From Paralithodes platypus (taxonomy: Eukaryota > Arthropoda > Malacostraca > Decapoda > Lithodidae), in the NCBI GenBank assembly GCA_032716605.1, contig CM064505.1:44421464-44485463 (forward strand): DNA of 64,000 nucleotides. The letters are read 5' to 3'. Under the pieces are notes generated by a model. That model searched no databases, was not told where the DNA came from, and worked only from the letters and a program-made list of their open reading frames with translations. Shown here one piece after another: positions 19,567 to 30,055 of this stretch (positions are counted from its first letter, which is position 1; every line of letters starts with the position of its first letter). Both the position numbers and the translations under genes were made by a program.

Positions 19567-19808
19567 TTAACCCTTACTGTACCAGCGACGCTATACAGCC
19601 GTCAGGAATGAAGTCACTCGTCAGTACCAGCGGCAGAAGATCATCGTCAGTGCTATGCGCTCCTTGTAACTGCCCGTATCGAGCGGTACCAGGTACCGTG
19701 ACTTGTAAACACTGCTCTGAGACCTTGACAACACTTCTCAGCCTGAATCCAAGCCTGTGGGAGCTAGCTGGGTCAGTATTCCTCCAACTCTGGTACAGTA
19801 GGGGTTAA
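19567..19808 (+). mobile_element. TTAA/CCCC MITE, alternative interior, copy 1
   Basis: TTAA-CCCTTACTGTACCAGCGACG to TGGTACAGTAGGGG-TTAA. The termini are those of the piggyBac-like family, but the interior (GCCGTCAGGAATGAAGTCACTC, CGAGCGGTACCAGGTACCGTG) is different and GC-richer. It is shared only with 27214-27540. Confidence 0.75.
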
Positions 19809-19815
19809 GCACAGT

Positions 19816-20024
19816 TTAAGGGGAGGTAGGCCTAGTCGCTTTTCTGACCCCCTTCTCCCTCGTGTTTAGCCCCATAAGTTTTGAGATTTTAAGATGTTCG
19901 TTCCATTAGTTTGGCGATTTTGAGACCTTTCACCCCAATTGGTCAAACTTCTTAAAATCTGAAAACCAATGGGACTAAACATGAGGGAGAAGGGGAGCCA
20001 GAAAAATGACCTATCCCCCCTTAG
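19816..20024. mobile_element. TTAA/GGGG element, foldback form
   Basis: Both ends are the same end of the family: CCCCCTTCTCCCTCGTGTTTAGCCCC at the left mirrors GGGACTAAACATGAGGGAGAAGGGG at the right. It is therefore a palindrome built from two inverted ends. TTAA at the left; TTAG at the right. It starts only 7 bp after the element ending at 19808. Confidence 0.7.
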
Positions 20025-20110
20025 AATAAAAAAAAAGTATTGTTAGAGAATACAGCCACACAAGGGCTCCACCACCTTTCCCTCCGTTGTTCTGTAGGCT
20101 ACAGCTGTGA

Positions 20111-20290
20111 TAAATTAAAATGTAAAACTTGCAAACTAAACAAACCAAAACTGGGACAAAGACAGTATAAAGTCAAATTAACTTATCAAAATCGCTATGT
20201 GGAAACAACGCTTACTAAAATAAAATTTATGAAATAAAAGAACACAATCCACCACATAGGGTGTACATTACTACATGAGCAAGTTAATCT
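20111..20290 (-). repeat. TAAAACTTGC family, long copy
   Basis: ATTAAAATGTAAAACTTGC, CCAAAACTGGGACAAAG, AATCGCTATGTGGAAAC, then CACAATCCACCACATAGGG and CATGAGCAAGTTAATC. The last part is shared with 21832-22015, so these two extend furthest. Confidence 0.65.
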
Positions 20291-20359
20291 GTCACATTAC
20301 TGTTTTTTTTGGGCAAATATATTGGCAATTATGGCCTGGTTGTTTATGAAATATAAGTT

Positions 20360-20405
20360 CATTATAATGTAAAACTTGCAAAATAAACAAATAAATAAAC
20401 AAATC
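20360..20405 (-). repeat. TAAAACTTGC family, short stub
   Basis: ATTATAATGTAAAACTTGCAAAATAAAC then degenerate AAATAAAC units. Only the fixed end is present. Confidence 0.5.
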
Positions 20406-20858
20406 AGAATTCAGCCACCTTAAATCAAGTCACTGACATCAGTCCAAAATAAAATAAAACAATAAAATAATAAAAGTTCTACTTTTGAATTACCGTGAAT
20501 TCAGTCTATTTGCCGATACCAATGCAGAATAGCCCTCATGAAATGTTACAGAAAAATGTTGCTAGCCAAATATTACCGGAATAAGCAGTGGTATGACAAT
20601 GCCTTAAATGTGGCGTGATGCTGTGATGTCTTGGCCTTGTGATCTTACTGGAGACCCTAGTGTAAATGGAGATTGCAAAACCTCTGATACATTGATTCTC
20701 CTGGTACAGTACAGTAAAACCTGGGTATCCGATAACCCGCAACTTTTAGACTACTTAGCCAGTCTGGACTTTTACCTCTCTCTCTCTCTAAGCCTGAAAG
20801 CCAGAAATGAATGCCCAGACACCTGATATCCAATACAAAATTTCAAAGTTAATAATAT

Positions 20859-21094
20859 ATAGGGATTCCTCACTTAAGTTGCCTCATTTTAAGTTGTTTC
20901 ATTATTACACTGGTCATTAATTAGGGAACAACATTCATTTAAAGTTATGCTTCATTATTAAGTTGTAAATCAGACAAAAATGCTCCAAAATCATAAGAAA
21001 AATATAAAAAACTAATTGTTACACCTAAAGTTGTTTCATTCAAAGTCTCGATTTTCAGGAATGCAACTACATCTTTAAGTGAGGAATTACTGTA
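20859..21094. mobile_element. Second Tigger/mariner-like MITE family
   Basis: TA-AGGGATTCCTCACTTAAG at the left and CTTTAAGTGAGGAATTACTG-TA at the right. The interior has TTAAGTTGTTTCATT and AAAGTTGTTTCATTC, plus TTTTCAGGAATGCAAC near the right end, an arrangement like the Tigger-like family but with different termini. About 235 bp. Confidence 0.6.
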
Positions 21095-21831
21095 CTGTAG
21101 AGTATTAATTTCAATTTTGGAAATTTCATTCTTCCAAACAGGGTTACACCAAAAGAAAACTATAATGTTGGCTTTCTCTTCTGTACTCTAGGGTGGTTAG
21201 TTCCCTCATCAAGCCAAGCATCAGAGTGTCATAGCTGGGCCGTTGGTTATGGCGCGGTATGTCGAATGAGCCGCGCGCCACCTACTCAGTTATACATATA
21301 TATATATATATATATATACCACCACGTGTTATGCTGGTGTAATCAAAAGTCAGAATAAAATTATGTACACAGGATTCAATAGTTCATCCACAATGTGATG
21401 AAAACATTTGTAAAGATAAAAGGGATGCACCTTAATTTGTGAAGAGTAAGACTCAGTTGAAGTATGTGGTAACTGTCAAAATAATATGCTTCCGTTTTAA
21501 TTTACAAAGTTTTTCATTTAGGTTGTGTGAGTACCTTGAATCCGGGTGTACTGTGTCATCATTTACCTTCTATCTTCTCTTATAACACGCTGTACTGTAC
21601 TCTATCATGTATTATGCTCTTGTAACATGATGTATCCTATTATATATAATGATCTACAGTCACACTTAATAGTTGTGTCCACCTTCACTAGGTCAACTTT
21701 AATATTTCTATCATGTTGGTTTGTAGTTTTAACTCTTTTAGCACTGTCATTTTGTTCTTATTTTGGTTACCATTAGATGATATTTTTTACCTTATAATCC
21801 ACATATGGGACTCAAAGGGTTAAATAATATT
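21095..21831. other. Unassigned DNA with TA microsatellite
   Basis: Contains a TA run at 21294-21318 beside a CpG-rich phrase (GAGCCGCGCGCC near 21270). No exon was recognised. Confidence 0.45.
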
Positions 21832-22015
21832 GTAATGTAAAACTTGCAACATAAACAAACTAAAGCTGGGACGATACAAGATAAATGCAAAAGAACTGAT
21901 CAAAATCACTATGTGGAAACCGCTTAATAAAATAAAATTTTAAATAAAATAACACAATCCACCACATAGGGTGTACACAACTACATGAGCAAGTCAATTT
22001 GTTTCCCAAGTAAAC
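21832..22015 (-). repeat. TAAAACTTGC family, long copy 2
   Basis: ATTGTAATGTAAAACTTGC, ACTAAAGCTGGGACG, AATCACTATGTGGAAACC, CACAATCCACCACATAGGG and GAGCAAGTCAATTTG. Confidence 0.65.
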
Positions 22016-22039
22016 TGATCGCACACATAACAATGCACC

Positions 22040-22260
22040 CCACCAGCCTAGTCAGTGGTCTGGTTAATCTGCTCTACTTAACCTAACCTAACCCACCAGC
22101 CTAGGATTTTTTTTCCATGTTCATATCCCAAGACAGACTAATCAACTCTCATCCACTATCTCTTTTTAGTTGCCTCGTATGACTTGGAGTTGTAATATAT
22201 TCCTTTGTCACACAGAGGTCCTCTATACCCCAGGAGGGAGTAAAAGTAGTTCATTTACAG
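22040..22260. repeat. Dispersed repeat with GTCTGGTTAATCTGC and GTTGCCTCGTATGAC modules
   Basis: AGTGGTCTGGTTAATCTGCTC runs into TTAGG-type DNA (CCTAACCTAACCC, 22079-22093). It is followed by ATCAACTCTCATCCACTATC and AGTTGCCTCGTATGACTTGG. The first module recurs at 23338 and 35875, and the second at 22886 and, in related form, at 61710. Confidence 0.5.
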
Positions 22261-22417
22261 TACAGTATAGCATAATTATTGGTACAGTATACCAATACTT
22301 GATTTGATCAGTAACCTTTTCGTTTGTTTTCAAGTTTTATATTTTAATTAACAGTACTGTACTGTATAAGAATATAAATACTCCTTAGAATAACTAAACA
22401 AAGCTTGAATGTAAATC

Positions 22418-22800
22418 TATCTATCTATCTATTGCCGGACGCCTTACTCCCCTTACGAGGGTGGCCATACACAGAATGCCCCAAAGCGGACCTATTCCCT
22501 GTGAGAGGGACAACCCGAGCCAGTTTAGTGAAGGACTTACAGGATTGACCACTCAATTTAGGATCCGTCCGATTCCGAGGCCCTCTGTGTATCTTGTTAG
22601 CACTATTTTTCTACAGTGGTGTTTGGCTAATCCATCCACTAACCTGCCTTACCCTTAGGTAAGCAGTACAGATTTGTATCAGGTTTACTCCCCTAGACAG
22701 GTTGCCAACCAAGGCTGACGAGTCCCATCCACCCGGATTTGTATAAGGTTGTCTCCCCTAGATGAGTTGCCGACCAAGGCTAACGAGTCCCATCCACCCA
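22418..22800 (-). mobile_element. ATAG-tailed retroposon 3' end, copy 1
   Basis: On the minus strand it ends with a hairpin region (CCACCCTCGTAAGGGGAGTAAGG), then CGTCCGGCAATAGATAG. Upstream is a block shared with 44103-44480: CCTCTGTGTATCTTG, AGTGAAGGACTTACAGGATTG, and a tandem pair of GGTTGCCAACCAAGGCTGACG-type units on the plus strand. No ORF is intact. Confidence 0.7.
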
Positions 22801-22879
22801 ATTGAATGTAAATGCCTTGTTCTTTTATACCTGAGAGATATACTAAAGTTGACATTTTGGGGATAGGACACATGTTTGA

Positions 22880-22965
22880 AGAGCAATCAACTCTCATCCA
22901 CCTATCCCTTTTAGTTACCTTTTACGACATGGAGTTGTATGGGAAGTGTTCTTTTTTTCTGTGTC
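22880..22965. repeat. Second copy of the GTTGCC-TTACGAC module
   Basis: ATCAACTCTCATCCACCTATC, AGTTACCTTTTACGACATGG and GTGTCACGTGGGTAAATG; compare 22135-22215. Confidence 0.5.
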
Positions 22966-23632
22966 ACGTGGGTAAATGAGGTTCCTTTCTGTAAACAATA
23001 TTAATCAACAAAACTGAGTGCAGCTTGAATAGAAAAGTTAAATTCTTGTATTTTAAGGATTTTTTTTTTAGTAAAGAGAATAATGAAGGTAAGACACAAC
23101 TTTTGAGAGTAACTGTAGTGTCTCATGTCTCGTCTTCTAATATTTCCCTCACTTGGGTAGAATAAATGATCCACCATATTATTGTCAGATAATGCATTTA
23201 TGTGTCTAGGGGAAGCCCTTTATGATATCATACTTAAAGGTCAATCGTGTGTGTGTGTACAGTGTTTTCTCTTCGGAGAAAACGAGCTTGCCTACTAAAT
23301 GTTGCGCCAGACCTATGAGAGTTCCATATGGAGCTCAGTGGCCTGGTTAATCTGCTCTACATAACTAACTAACTACTAAATGTTGCATAAATTGATCTCT
23401 ATGTCTTGCCATCATCTATAAATTCTGTTTCCAATTCTGGGATTGTGCCTAATGACTGCCATGAGCCTGTACTGTTATCATTCATACATAAACAAAAAAT
23501 AACACTTAATTCTAACAATATAGTGACATCATTATAATTTAATTGTATAAGGTAATAACACTCAGCTTGGAAAGGATATTAATGGATTAAACAAAATTCA
23601 ATCACCCATCTGACTACATGTAGTACATCTTC
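22966..23632. other. Unassigned DNA
   Basis: Contains one copy of the GTGGCCTGGTTAATCTGC module at 23338-23365 and a short TG run at 23249-23258. No exon. Confidence 0.45.
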
Positions 23633-23846
23633 TTAACCGCTACTATACCAGCGACGTCTTTTTAATTATATTCAAGCTATATTAAGACGATTTTGGGCAG
23701 TTTAAGAAGGATCTGTGGTAGTAAAAAGGTTTAAGTGAGATTGTTCGAAGCCTGCCAATTGCTAGAGGTCCTTCCTAAACTGAATAAATCATCTAATAAA
23801 TGCAAGAATGTAACAAAAAGGACGTCACCGGTACAGAAGGGGTTAT
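23633..23846 (+). mobile_element. TTAA/CCCC MITE, copy 5
   Basis: TTAA-CCGCTACTATACCAGCGACG to GACGTCACCGGTACAGAAGGGG-TTAT. The right target base is mutated; the interior is typical. Confidence 0.8.
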
Positions 23847-24187
23847 ACCGGAAAAAATAACCTAAAAGAGACAGAAAACAACGGAAACATTTCATCATTC
23901 TGCAAGGGCTAATGTAAAAATATTCTTGTGAGAGGTCATATATATTATCTTTTATTGTACTAGCAGCTGATGACAAATAGTTTTTATTATTATTATTTAT
24001 TGTACGAGCATAATTGTATTGTTGATAGTTACAACATACTAAGGCAATATCTTAATATATGTGTACCATTTGTATTCAGGGGAGTGGTGCCAGTGAAGGA
24101 CATAATACATTTAATGTCTAGTCAGTCAGTGAGTCAGTAGCACAATACATAATACCAGCCATTTTGAACCAAGATCCACCCAGAATG

Positions 24188-24193
24188 TGGATG

Positions 24194-24246
<53 letters not shown>
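24188..24246. repeat. TAA microsatellite (SINE B tail)
   Basis: About 18 TAA units. On the minus strand it is the (TTA)n tail of the SINE at 24250-24420. Confidence 0.9.
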
Positions 24247-24248
<2 letters not shown>

Positions 24249-24249
24249 T

Positions 24250-24420
24250 AGTAAAGTAACAAGTAACACCCCGTTCTTAACATTAATCATCCATTACAAA
24301 CCCCAATGTACTTGAATACACTAATGAAAGCATATGGTCGTCCCGGGATTCGAACTCGGGACATCACACCCAGAACATAAACATCTAAACCATTATACTG
24401 TACCACCAACACAGTTTTAA
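24250..24420 (-). mobile_element. tRNA-derived SINE, family B, copy 1
   Basis: Minus-strand head TGGTGGTACAGTATAATGG (A-box region) and GAGTTCGAATCCCGGGACG (B box, pairing with the opposite side). The body has GTACATTGGGGTTTGTAATG and GTTAAGAACGGGGTG, and the tail is (TTA)n. A second copy lies at 27918-28080. Confidence 0.75.
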
Positions 24421-24562
24421 TTGTACTGTATGAATATTTAGAAGCTGTTATTACTGTAGTCAAACAAATCATATTGCATATTTTTATGGCCTGTAAAAGA
24501 TATCTAAACAATTATGAGTAGGGAGTCAACATCATGACTGTCAAAAAATACAAATAGAATTG

Positions 24563-24770
24563 TTAACCCCTTACCGAGGATGTATTGTGTGTTATTCTAG
24601 CTATATTTAGACAATTTTATACAGCTTAGGAGGAAAAAGTAGTAGTTAGAATGGATAATCAAGATAGTTTGAAGTCTTTTAATTGCTACACGTCCTCCCT
24701 AAGCTGGATAAAATTGTCTAATAATATCCAGATTATAATGGCAAGGACAACTCGGTACTAAAGGGGTTAA
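24563..24770 (+). mobile_element. TTAA/CCCC MITE, copy 6
   Basis: TTAA-CCCCTTACCGAGGATG to CTCGGTACTAAAGGGG-TTAA. Interior TTTAGACAATTTTATACAGC and GATAAAATTGTCTAATA pair. The left terminus has lost several bases. Confidence 0.75.
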
Positions 24771-25467
24771 ATTCCAGCATCATTGGGTAACTAGTTCATT
24801 ATTGGGTCTAATCGACATGAGCTTATTTATTGTCAATTTTGTCAAAGGGAAACAAAAATCTTTTGTAATGGGTGACCTTACACGAATCATATGTCCGCAA
24901 TTGTTTAACCAATTTGTTTAATTGATGGCTAGATATGGGCCTTAGCGGACACTCCTAAAATCTTGCTAGAGCCCATTAATGTCAATAAATATCCTTACTA
25001 ATTCCACTTTTTGATCTTAAACGACATCATTGAGCAATTGTAAGCTTTTGAATGAAGTCAACTGAAACCTGTGCCACATTTTAAGCCACTTATCACCGGA
25101 CTCGAGCACAAGATCCGCATATGTGGGGTCGCACATTGCAGCCCCTGAAAAATACAGTTTACCTCCAAAATACAGGTACCTGTACTGTACAGTTGTGAGT
25201 ATTAATAAGGTTACTTCCAGTTGATCCTTTGAATCTTTAAAGCCAAGTTCCGAATCATCTGGGATAAACAAGCTAGAGGTTAGAATGGAGACGATTCATT
25301 CGTTGGCAGAGAACGTATTGATAGAGGTTCAGGCAGCCAATGATTCACTTTTCTTTGCCCAGGGAATGTAGTATCAAGCAGGCATGAATTCTCTCTTCCT
25401 TTTGAGCTTATATAATACCAAGATATACTACTGTATATTACACTAAATATTCCACTATAACCGGTAT
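24771..25467. other. Unassigned DNA
   Basis: No repeat boundary or exon recognised. A minus-strand open frame at 25017-25271 shows no domain and is probably fortuitous. Confidence 0.45.
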
Positions 25468-25655
25468 CTCACCAGAGCTTTTTCTCTCAATTTTGATCGT
25501 CAACACTGATCTGACAGCTTGTGAGGTAAGCTTTTAAGATAAATTGTTTACCAAAAGTACTCAGGGTAGTTGCCGATACCAGTGCAAAAGATCCCAGAAA
25601 TGTTTCCAAAATAATGTTGACCATCGATAATTGACGATAAAATCTCTCTTGTAAT
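25468..25655. mobile_element. Degenerate MITE related to 16733-17081
   Basis: CTCACCAGAGCTTTTTCTC at the left resembles the 16733 end. ACACTGATCTGACAGCTTGTGA and CGATACCAGTGCAAAAGATCCCAG recur in degenerate form near 5336, 5610 and 33705. The right end is unclear. Confidence 0.35.
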
Positions 25656-26267
25656 ACTTTCTTAACACAGCAACTCAAACAGCAACATTTCTAAAGAGAT
25701 ACAGTAATAGAAACTTGGTTTGTACAGCAACCATAAGTTAAACACATTACTTATATTTCAATACTAAAGTATCCACTGCACTTACTTCATCAGACTTACC
25801 AAATATTATCAGATAATTCACAATTAATGATATTACCATTTTAATATTTCTAGAAATATGAAATTACCTTAGTAGTGTCACTTGCGAAGTTATACTGGTT
25901 ATTTTTAAGAAAGCTATGGTGTTATTGCAGTGACATTACTCAAGTAGTTGAAAACATATTATCGTATAGAGAGTAGTTGACGTCTGCATACTGTATAAAG
26001 TTTAAAATATCATCAGATCACTTGTTCCAATTATCAAAACTTCTGCAAGTTTCTATATAATTGTTAAGGAAATATCACAGTGTCATTCACTTGCACACTA
26101 CTGTAGAGTCAAATTTAGGAAGCATCTACTGGGTACCGTACATTATTAAGCAAATACAGATCACATACTCAAACATCCTGTCTTACCTCCATATTTCCAA
26201 CTTTGATTAGCTCTAGTATTAAAACCAACAGAAGTGTATAGGTTCGAGTCTTTGGCAGAGAAGATTC
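25656..26267. other. Unassigned AT-rich DNA
   Basis: Nothing recognised. Confidence 0.45.
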
Positions 26268-26410
26268 ATATTTTTTTCACCAACCAACTTTACTTCTAAA
26301 CTCAATTAATGAAATCAACAAATACATGTGGCACTCCAAGGACTCGAACCTAGGATACTCACACCGAAATTCCGCGCATTTATGCATTACGCTATCAAGA
26401 CAGTTTAAGA
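26268..26410 (-). mobile_element. tRNA-derived SINE, family A, copy 2
   Basis: Minus strand: TTGATAGCGTAATGCATAAATGC head, B-box-like GGTTCGAGTCC, then CACATGTATTTGTTGATTTC and GGTTGGTGAAAAAAATATG. It is the best-preserved head in the family. Confidence 0.7.
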
Positions 26411-26414
26411 ATTA

Positions 26415-27213
26415 TGCACAAGTCTACGATTTATTATGCAGTTTCGAATCCTGCCACAGATATCACCCACCCAGTTAATGGCCAGGATAAGTACTGAATC
26501 TGGCAGACCACCTTGGAACCTGCTTCTCTCAATGTGAATGCATAGCAGTTGTTATAAAATAAATATATACAAAATATAGAAGTAAGTTCATGGCATACAT
26601 GAACAATGTCTATAAAATCAAAATTTGTTAATTTTGGTTGAGAAATGTTTATTCGTACATCAATGGAGGAAAATAAAGTTAAAATTATTAACGTGAACCA
26701 CGACTTTTGAGTATGACTGTACTGTAAATAATAATTGATAAGTGGAGTACAAAACATTATCACGTGTGAAATAGGCACAATACTAATTATATATTTTAAA
26801 GAATATAATTCTTCTCTGCAATACCACAAGTGTTATCAAGACAGAAATGTTAAGAACTCTGAGGTTGTTCATATTGATTTAGCCACTATAGAATAAATGA
26901 GGAAAAATCGGGTAAATAGTGAATATAGACTAGATTACTGTTTACATTGATTTGATACAAGAATGAATATAGGTAATTAATTAATGAAAGAAGTAGGAGA
27001 GTGTTCACATTTGATATATTGTATAGTAGAACAAATTATCAAAAAAGGAAAAATTATGAAGTAGTGAGCTTCGAAGATATTTACATTAAATATCAATGAG
27101 AACAAATTACTGTATAAAAAATGAGCAAATATTGTAGTAAATTAGAATACTGTATATTATGCACAGTTAAATATGCAGAATCCTACATACATATACACAT
27201 AAATCAGACGCCC
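26415..27213. other. Unassigned AT-rich DNA
   Basis: A minus-strand open frame at 26434-26829 (131 codons) is AT-rich, hydrophobic-patchy and without recognisable domain. I regard it as fortuitous. Confidence 0.45.
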
Positions 27214-27540
27214 TTAACCCCTTCTGTACCAGCGACGGCAGGGAGCCGTCAGTAGATAAGTCACTCCCCAGTCCCAGCGACGGCAGGGAGCCGTCAGTAA
27301 TGTACTTTCCTTGTAACTGCCAGTATCAGGCAGTGCCTGGTATCACAACCGTTTGAGCACTGCTCTCGAGTTGGCACCACTTCTCAACTTATATCCAACC
27401 CTCTGCAGACTGCAGGCTGGGAGAGCCAGTATTCCTTCATCTTTTGAGGTGGGAGGTTGTTCTATCTTGCCATTTTGGCCACATTGCTTGGAACTGGGGG
27501 GGGATTTTATTACTGTATCCTCCGGTACAGTAGGGGTTAA
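27214..27540 (+). mobile_element. TTAA/CCCC MITE, alternative interior, copy 2
   Basis: TTAA-CCCCTTCTGTACCAGCGACGG to CCGGTACAGTAGGGG-TTAA. The segment CCAGCGACGGCAGGGAGCCG-TCAGTA is duplicated in tandem near the left end. The interior matches 19567-19808 (CTTGTAACTGCCAGTATC, GAGCACTGCTCTCGAG). Confidence 0.8.
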
Positions 27541-27689
27541 GCACCCTTGAAGCACCCTTAAAAGTATAATCAAAATTTGAATGCAGTTTCTATCTTTCTT
27601 CAATGTAGAAGTTATCCCAGTTAAGATGAAGAGAGTACAGTATAGCAATATTTAAGTTAACACTATCTTGTGCGGCGTAATGAGAATTA

Positions 27690-27778
27690 TTATGATTTTG
27701 TTTAATTATTGTCGATTAGAATCGTCTAATGGTAAACAGAATATGATTAAAATTACGTCATGGTGGTGAAGGGGTTAA
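27690..27778 (+). mobile_element. TTAA/CCCC MITE, right-half remnant
   Basis: AGAATCGTCTAATGGTAAACAG, TTACGTCATGGTGGTGAAGGGG-TTAA. The left half is missing. Confidence 0.6.
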
Positions 27779-27917
27779 GGAATCTTTCAAATTAACTTTA
27801 CTCTAGACAACATTACCATTGAAATGGTTTGGTTATTCATTGTATTGGACACAGGCCAGTACAGGTTGAGATCTTGTTGTGAAGGATGACTAAACTAAGG
27901 CAGAGATAGATACTTTA

Positions 27918-28080
27918 TTAAGGAACACCCCATTCTTAACATTAATCATCCATTACAAACCCCAATGTACTTGAATTTATTAATGACAGCATAATTATGG
28001 TCCTACCGGGATTCAAACTCGGGACACCACACCCAGAACATAAGCATCTAAACCATTACACCACCAGCACAGTTTTTCAG
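27918..28080 (-). mobile_element. tRNA-derived SINE, family B, copy 2
   Basis: Reverse complement: TGGTGGTGTAATGGTTTAGATG, CGAGTTTGAATCCCGGTAGG, GGGGTTTGTAATGGATG, GTTAAGAATGGGGTG. It has no TTA tail, only a short A-rich junction. Confidence 0.75.
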
Positions 28081-28302
28081 ATAAATTCATTACAGACATA
28101 TTGTTTGTAATTTGGTGAACACTGAGTAAAGTTAAAATTGTAATCTAGTTGAGGGTTAAAACATTTGTGTCGAGTCCTTAGCTGAGAATTACTTTCATAG
28201 GATTTACGCATGATTTTATGCATGGTATAAATATCTGGGAACTTTATTCTCACATATCCTGAACTAATACATTCATGTAATATCGATTATAAACTCTTTT
28301 TC

Positions 28303-28370
28303 CTGTCACCTTGATGCCAGTGTATGCTCACATTTCCTGTCACCTTGATGCCAGTGTATGCTCACATTTC
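28303..28370. repeat. 34-bp tandem duplication
   Basis: CCTGTCACCTTGATGCCAGT through ATGCTCACATTT occurs twice in immediate succession. Confidence 0.85.
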
Positions 28371-28374
28371 AACC

Positions 28375-29199
28375 TAATGTATGACGTTGCTCTTTATGAA
28401 AGAAGAAGAGAACATAATACTGTACTATATCCGCAATATTATCAAAATATTTACTTGACTTTTGCAGTACTTTTTAATTCTGACAGTTTTTCTCCAATGT
28501 TTTATTAAGATTTGTTTTTTCTATATGAGTGAGGGAGACAAAAGGCAGAACTGCCTGTGACGAGTGCCTCTCCAAGAGTTGTGCAATATTTGTTCACTTA
28601 TTTTATAATATGGTAACCATGGCTATTTATTTCAATCTGTGTATATCAGTTATTTTCCACTAGTGCAGTTAAGCTTCCCAATTGTGTTAGTGGTTGAATA
28701 ACTTGATAACATTGAAGATGAGTTTGTTTTTATGTTAAATTAAATCTGCTTCACTAAATTAATCAAGTTCTTGTTGTTATTAATTACTTCTTGAACAGAT
28801 ACAGTAAGATAGTAAACTGCTGGGATTTGTTTAAGGTAAAATGGAGATGAAAATAATGATAATAATGAAGTCTTACCCATACAGTACTGGACAAATTTGA
28901 TCTTGATGTGTATCAAACCAAATCAAAGAGGAAAAGGATGATGTTGTTGATGGTGAAGTCTTGTTTGTTTGCTTTGTTGGTTTAAAAGCCTACAGTGACC
29001 AGCATTATTTTTCTGCCCTTTAGTTCTTGGTGTTGGTGTGTAAATATGTGAATCAAGCTGTCATATTCTGTATACACTAATCTGCCTCAACACTATTCTG
29101 CTCACTACTGGTTCATGTATAAAGTACTGGTGTCAAGTAAAATAGGCATCCTCATACAGTATTTGACAATATTTTGTTTTCATCATTTGATCTATTGGT
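28375..29199. other. Unassigned DNA
   Basis: No exon or bounded repeat recognised. Confidence 0.45.
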
Positions 29200-29298
29200 G
29201 GCATGGTCGGTAGCGCGTCTGACTGCTGATCAAAGTGTCCGCAGTTCGATCCCACACCGTGCCTTTGGTAGACGGCAATAGTTTGGGCAGCTCGGTCA
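29200..29298 (+). mobile_element. tRNA-derived SINE head
   Basis: TGGTGGCATGGTCGGTAGCG (A-box region), GCTGATCAAAG and CGCAGTTCGATCCCA (B box). GGCATGG and CCGTGCC can pair as an acceptor-like stem, but the arms are incomplete. A palindromic MITE begins at its 3' side (29299). Confidence 0.6.
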
Positions 29299-29510
29299 AT
29301 AGTCTGTTCATTCTAGGTTGGGCAGAAATCGTAACCCCTAACCTCTCATAACTCAAAAAAGACTAGAGTAATCGAGCTAATATTTCTACCAAATAGGAAG
29401 CCTTGGCTAGGGAATAGGTGTGGAAATTGACAGGTCATTTGCTCTAGCCCTTTATGAGTTACAGAGGTTAGAGGTTACACTTTCTGCTCAACCTAGAATG
29501 AACGGACTAT
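29299..29510. mobile_element. Palindromic MITE (CTATAGTCTATTC family), copy 3
   Basis: ATAGTCTGTTCATTCTAGG at the left pairs with CCTAGAATGAACGGACTAT at the right. CCTCTCATAACTCAAAAAAGAC pairs with CCCTTTATGAGTTACAGAGG. Confidence 0.8.
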
Positions 29511-29639
29511 AGTGATTTGTGGCAAAATGTTCAGTCAAGACCCTGTAACAAGTGTACGCCCTAGCCCTGTCAATCAAGGGAGTGCACAGCGTTAAAACCT
29601 GCATCATTTGATAATATGGCCAGGAAAGAAATACGTAGG

Positions 29640-29718
29640 CAGTTCCTGGACAACTCAACCAGTAGATCTCAACCAGTGCCAAGTTAACCAAAGCTATCTA
29701 ACCAGTACAGTACAGTCG
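29640..29718. repeat. Half copy of the CAACCAGTAG foldback family
   Basis: GACAACTCAACCAGTAGATC, CAACCAGTGCCAAGTTAACC and TAACCAGTACAG. Compare 51970-52146. Confidence 0.45.
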
Positions 29719-29747
29719 AGGACATAAGGTTATTGACATTTTGTTTT

Positions 29748-29925
29748 GCCAGACGCCGTAATTCCCGAGAAGGGGTGGCTATGAACATTAGGCATTTGTC
29801 ACGAATTGCAAGGTCAAGTTGCCTGGGCTTGACATCTACCAATAACAGTACGGCCTCGATCCGCCGACCCTTTGATCAGCAACCAACGCTCTATTGACTA
29901 TGCCACGGCTCGCACGGCTAATTCA
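29748..29925 (-). mobile_element. tRNA-derived SINE (relative of 9896-10171), no ATAG tail
   Basis: On the minus strand: GAGCCGTGGCATAGTCAATAG head, GCTGATCAAAGGGTCGGCGG with a damaged B box, then a body ending AGCCACCCCTTCTCGGGAATTACGGCGTCTGGCAAAAC. The terminal CCCCTTCTCGGG hairpin parallels the one at 10113-10125. Confidence 0.65.
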
Positions 29926-29984
29926 GACAAAATGTAGATAACTGTGAGGACACCTATTGACACAACGGTAGGATAGCACGATCA

Positions 29985-30055
29985 TGGCCATGGCCTTCCT
30001 TAGTGACTCGGGGTTGTTCAGCCAGGCAGCTTAGGGAACGACAACAACAACAATG
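29985..30055 (+). mobile_element. 3' end of a retroposon with AAC tail
   Basis: GGCCATGGCCTTCCTTAGTG, GGTTGTTCAGCCAGGCAGC and an (ACA)n tail. The same end occurs twice on the minus strand at 36300-36545. Confidence 0.55.

Noticed and set aside
20708..20845. Tigger-like element starting CAGTAAAACCTGGGTATCCG
   Set aside because: The left end looks suggestive, but the right end (ACACCTGATATCCAATAC) pairs over too few bases and there is no second copy.
24330..24415. Minus-strand tRNA gene
   Set aside because: A second diverged copy at 27990-28075 with the same downstream body shows a SINE family.
26434..26829. 131-codon minus-strand open frame
   Set aside because: AT-rich composition like the surroundings, no domain or codon bias, no relatives recognised.
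29203..29270. Functional tRNA gene
   Set aside because: The acceptor-like stem pairs but the anticodon and T arms do not; relatives at 29748 show it is a SINE head.
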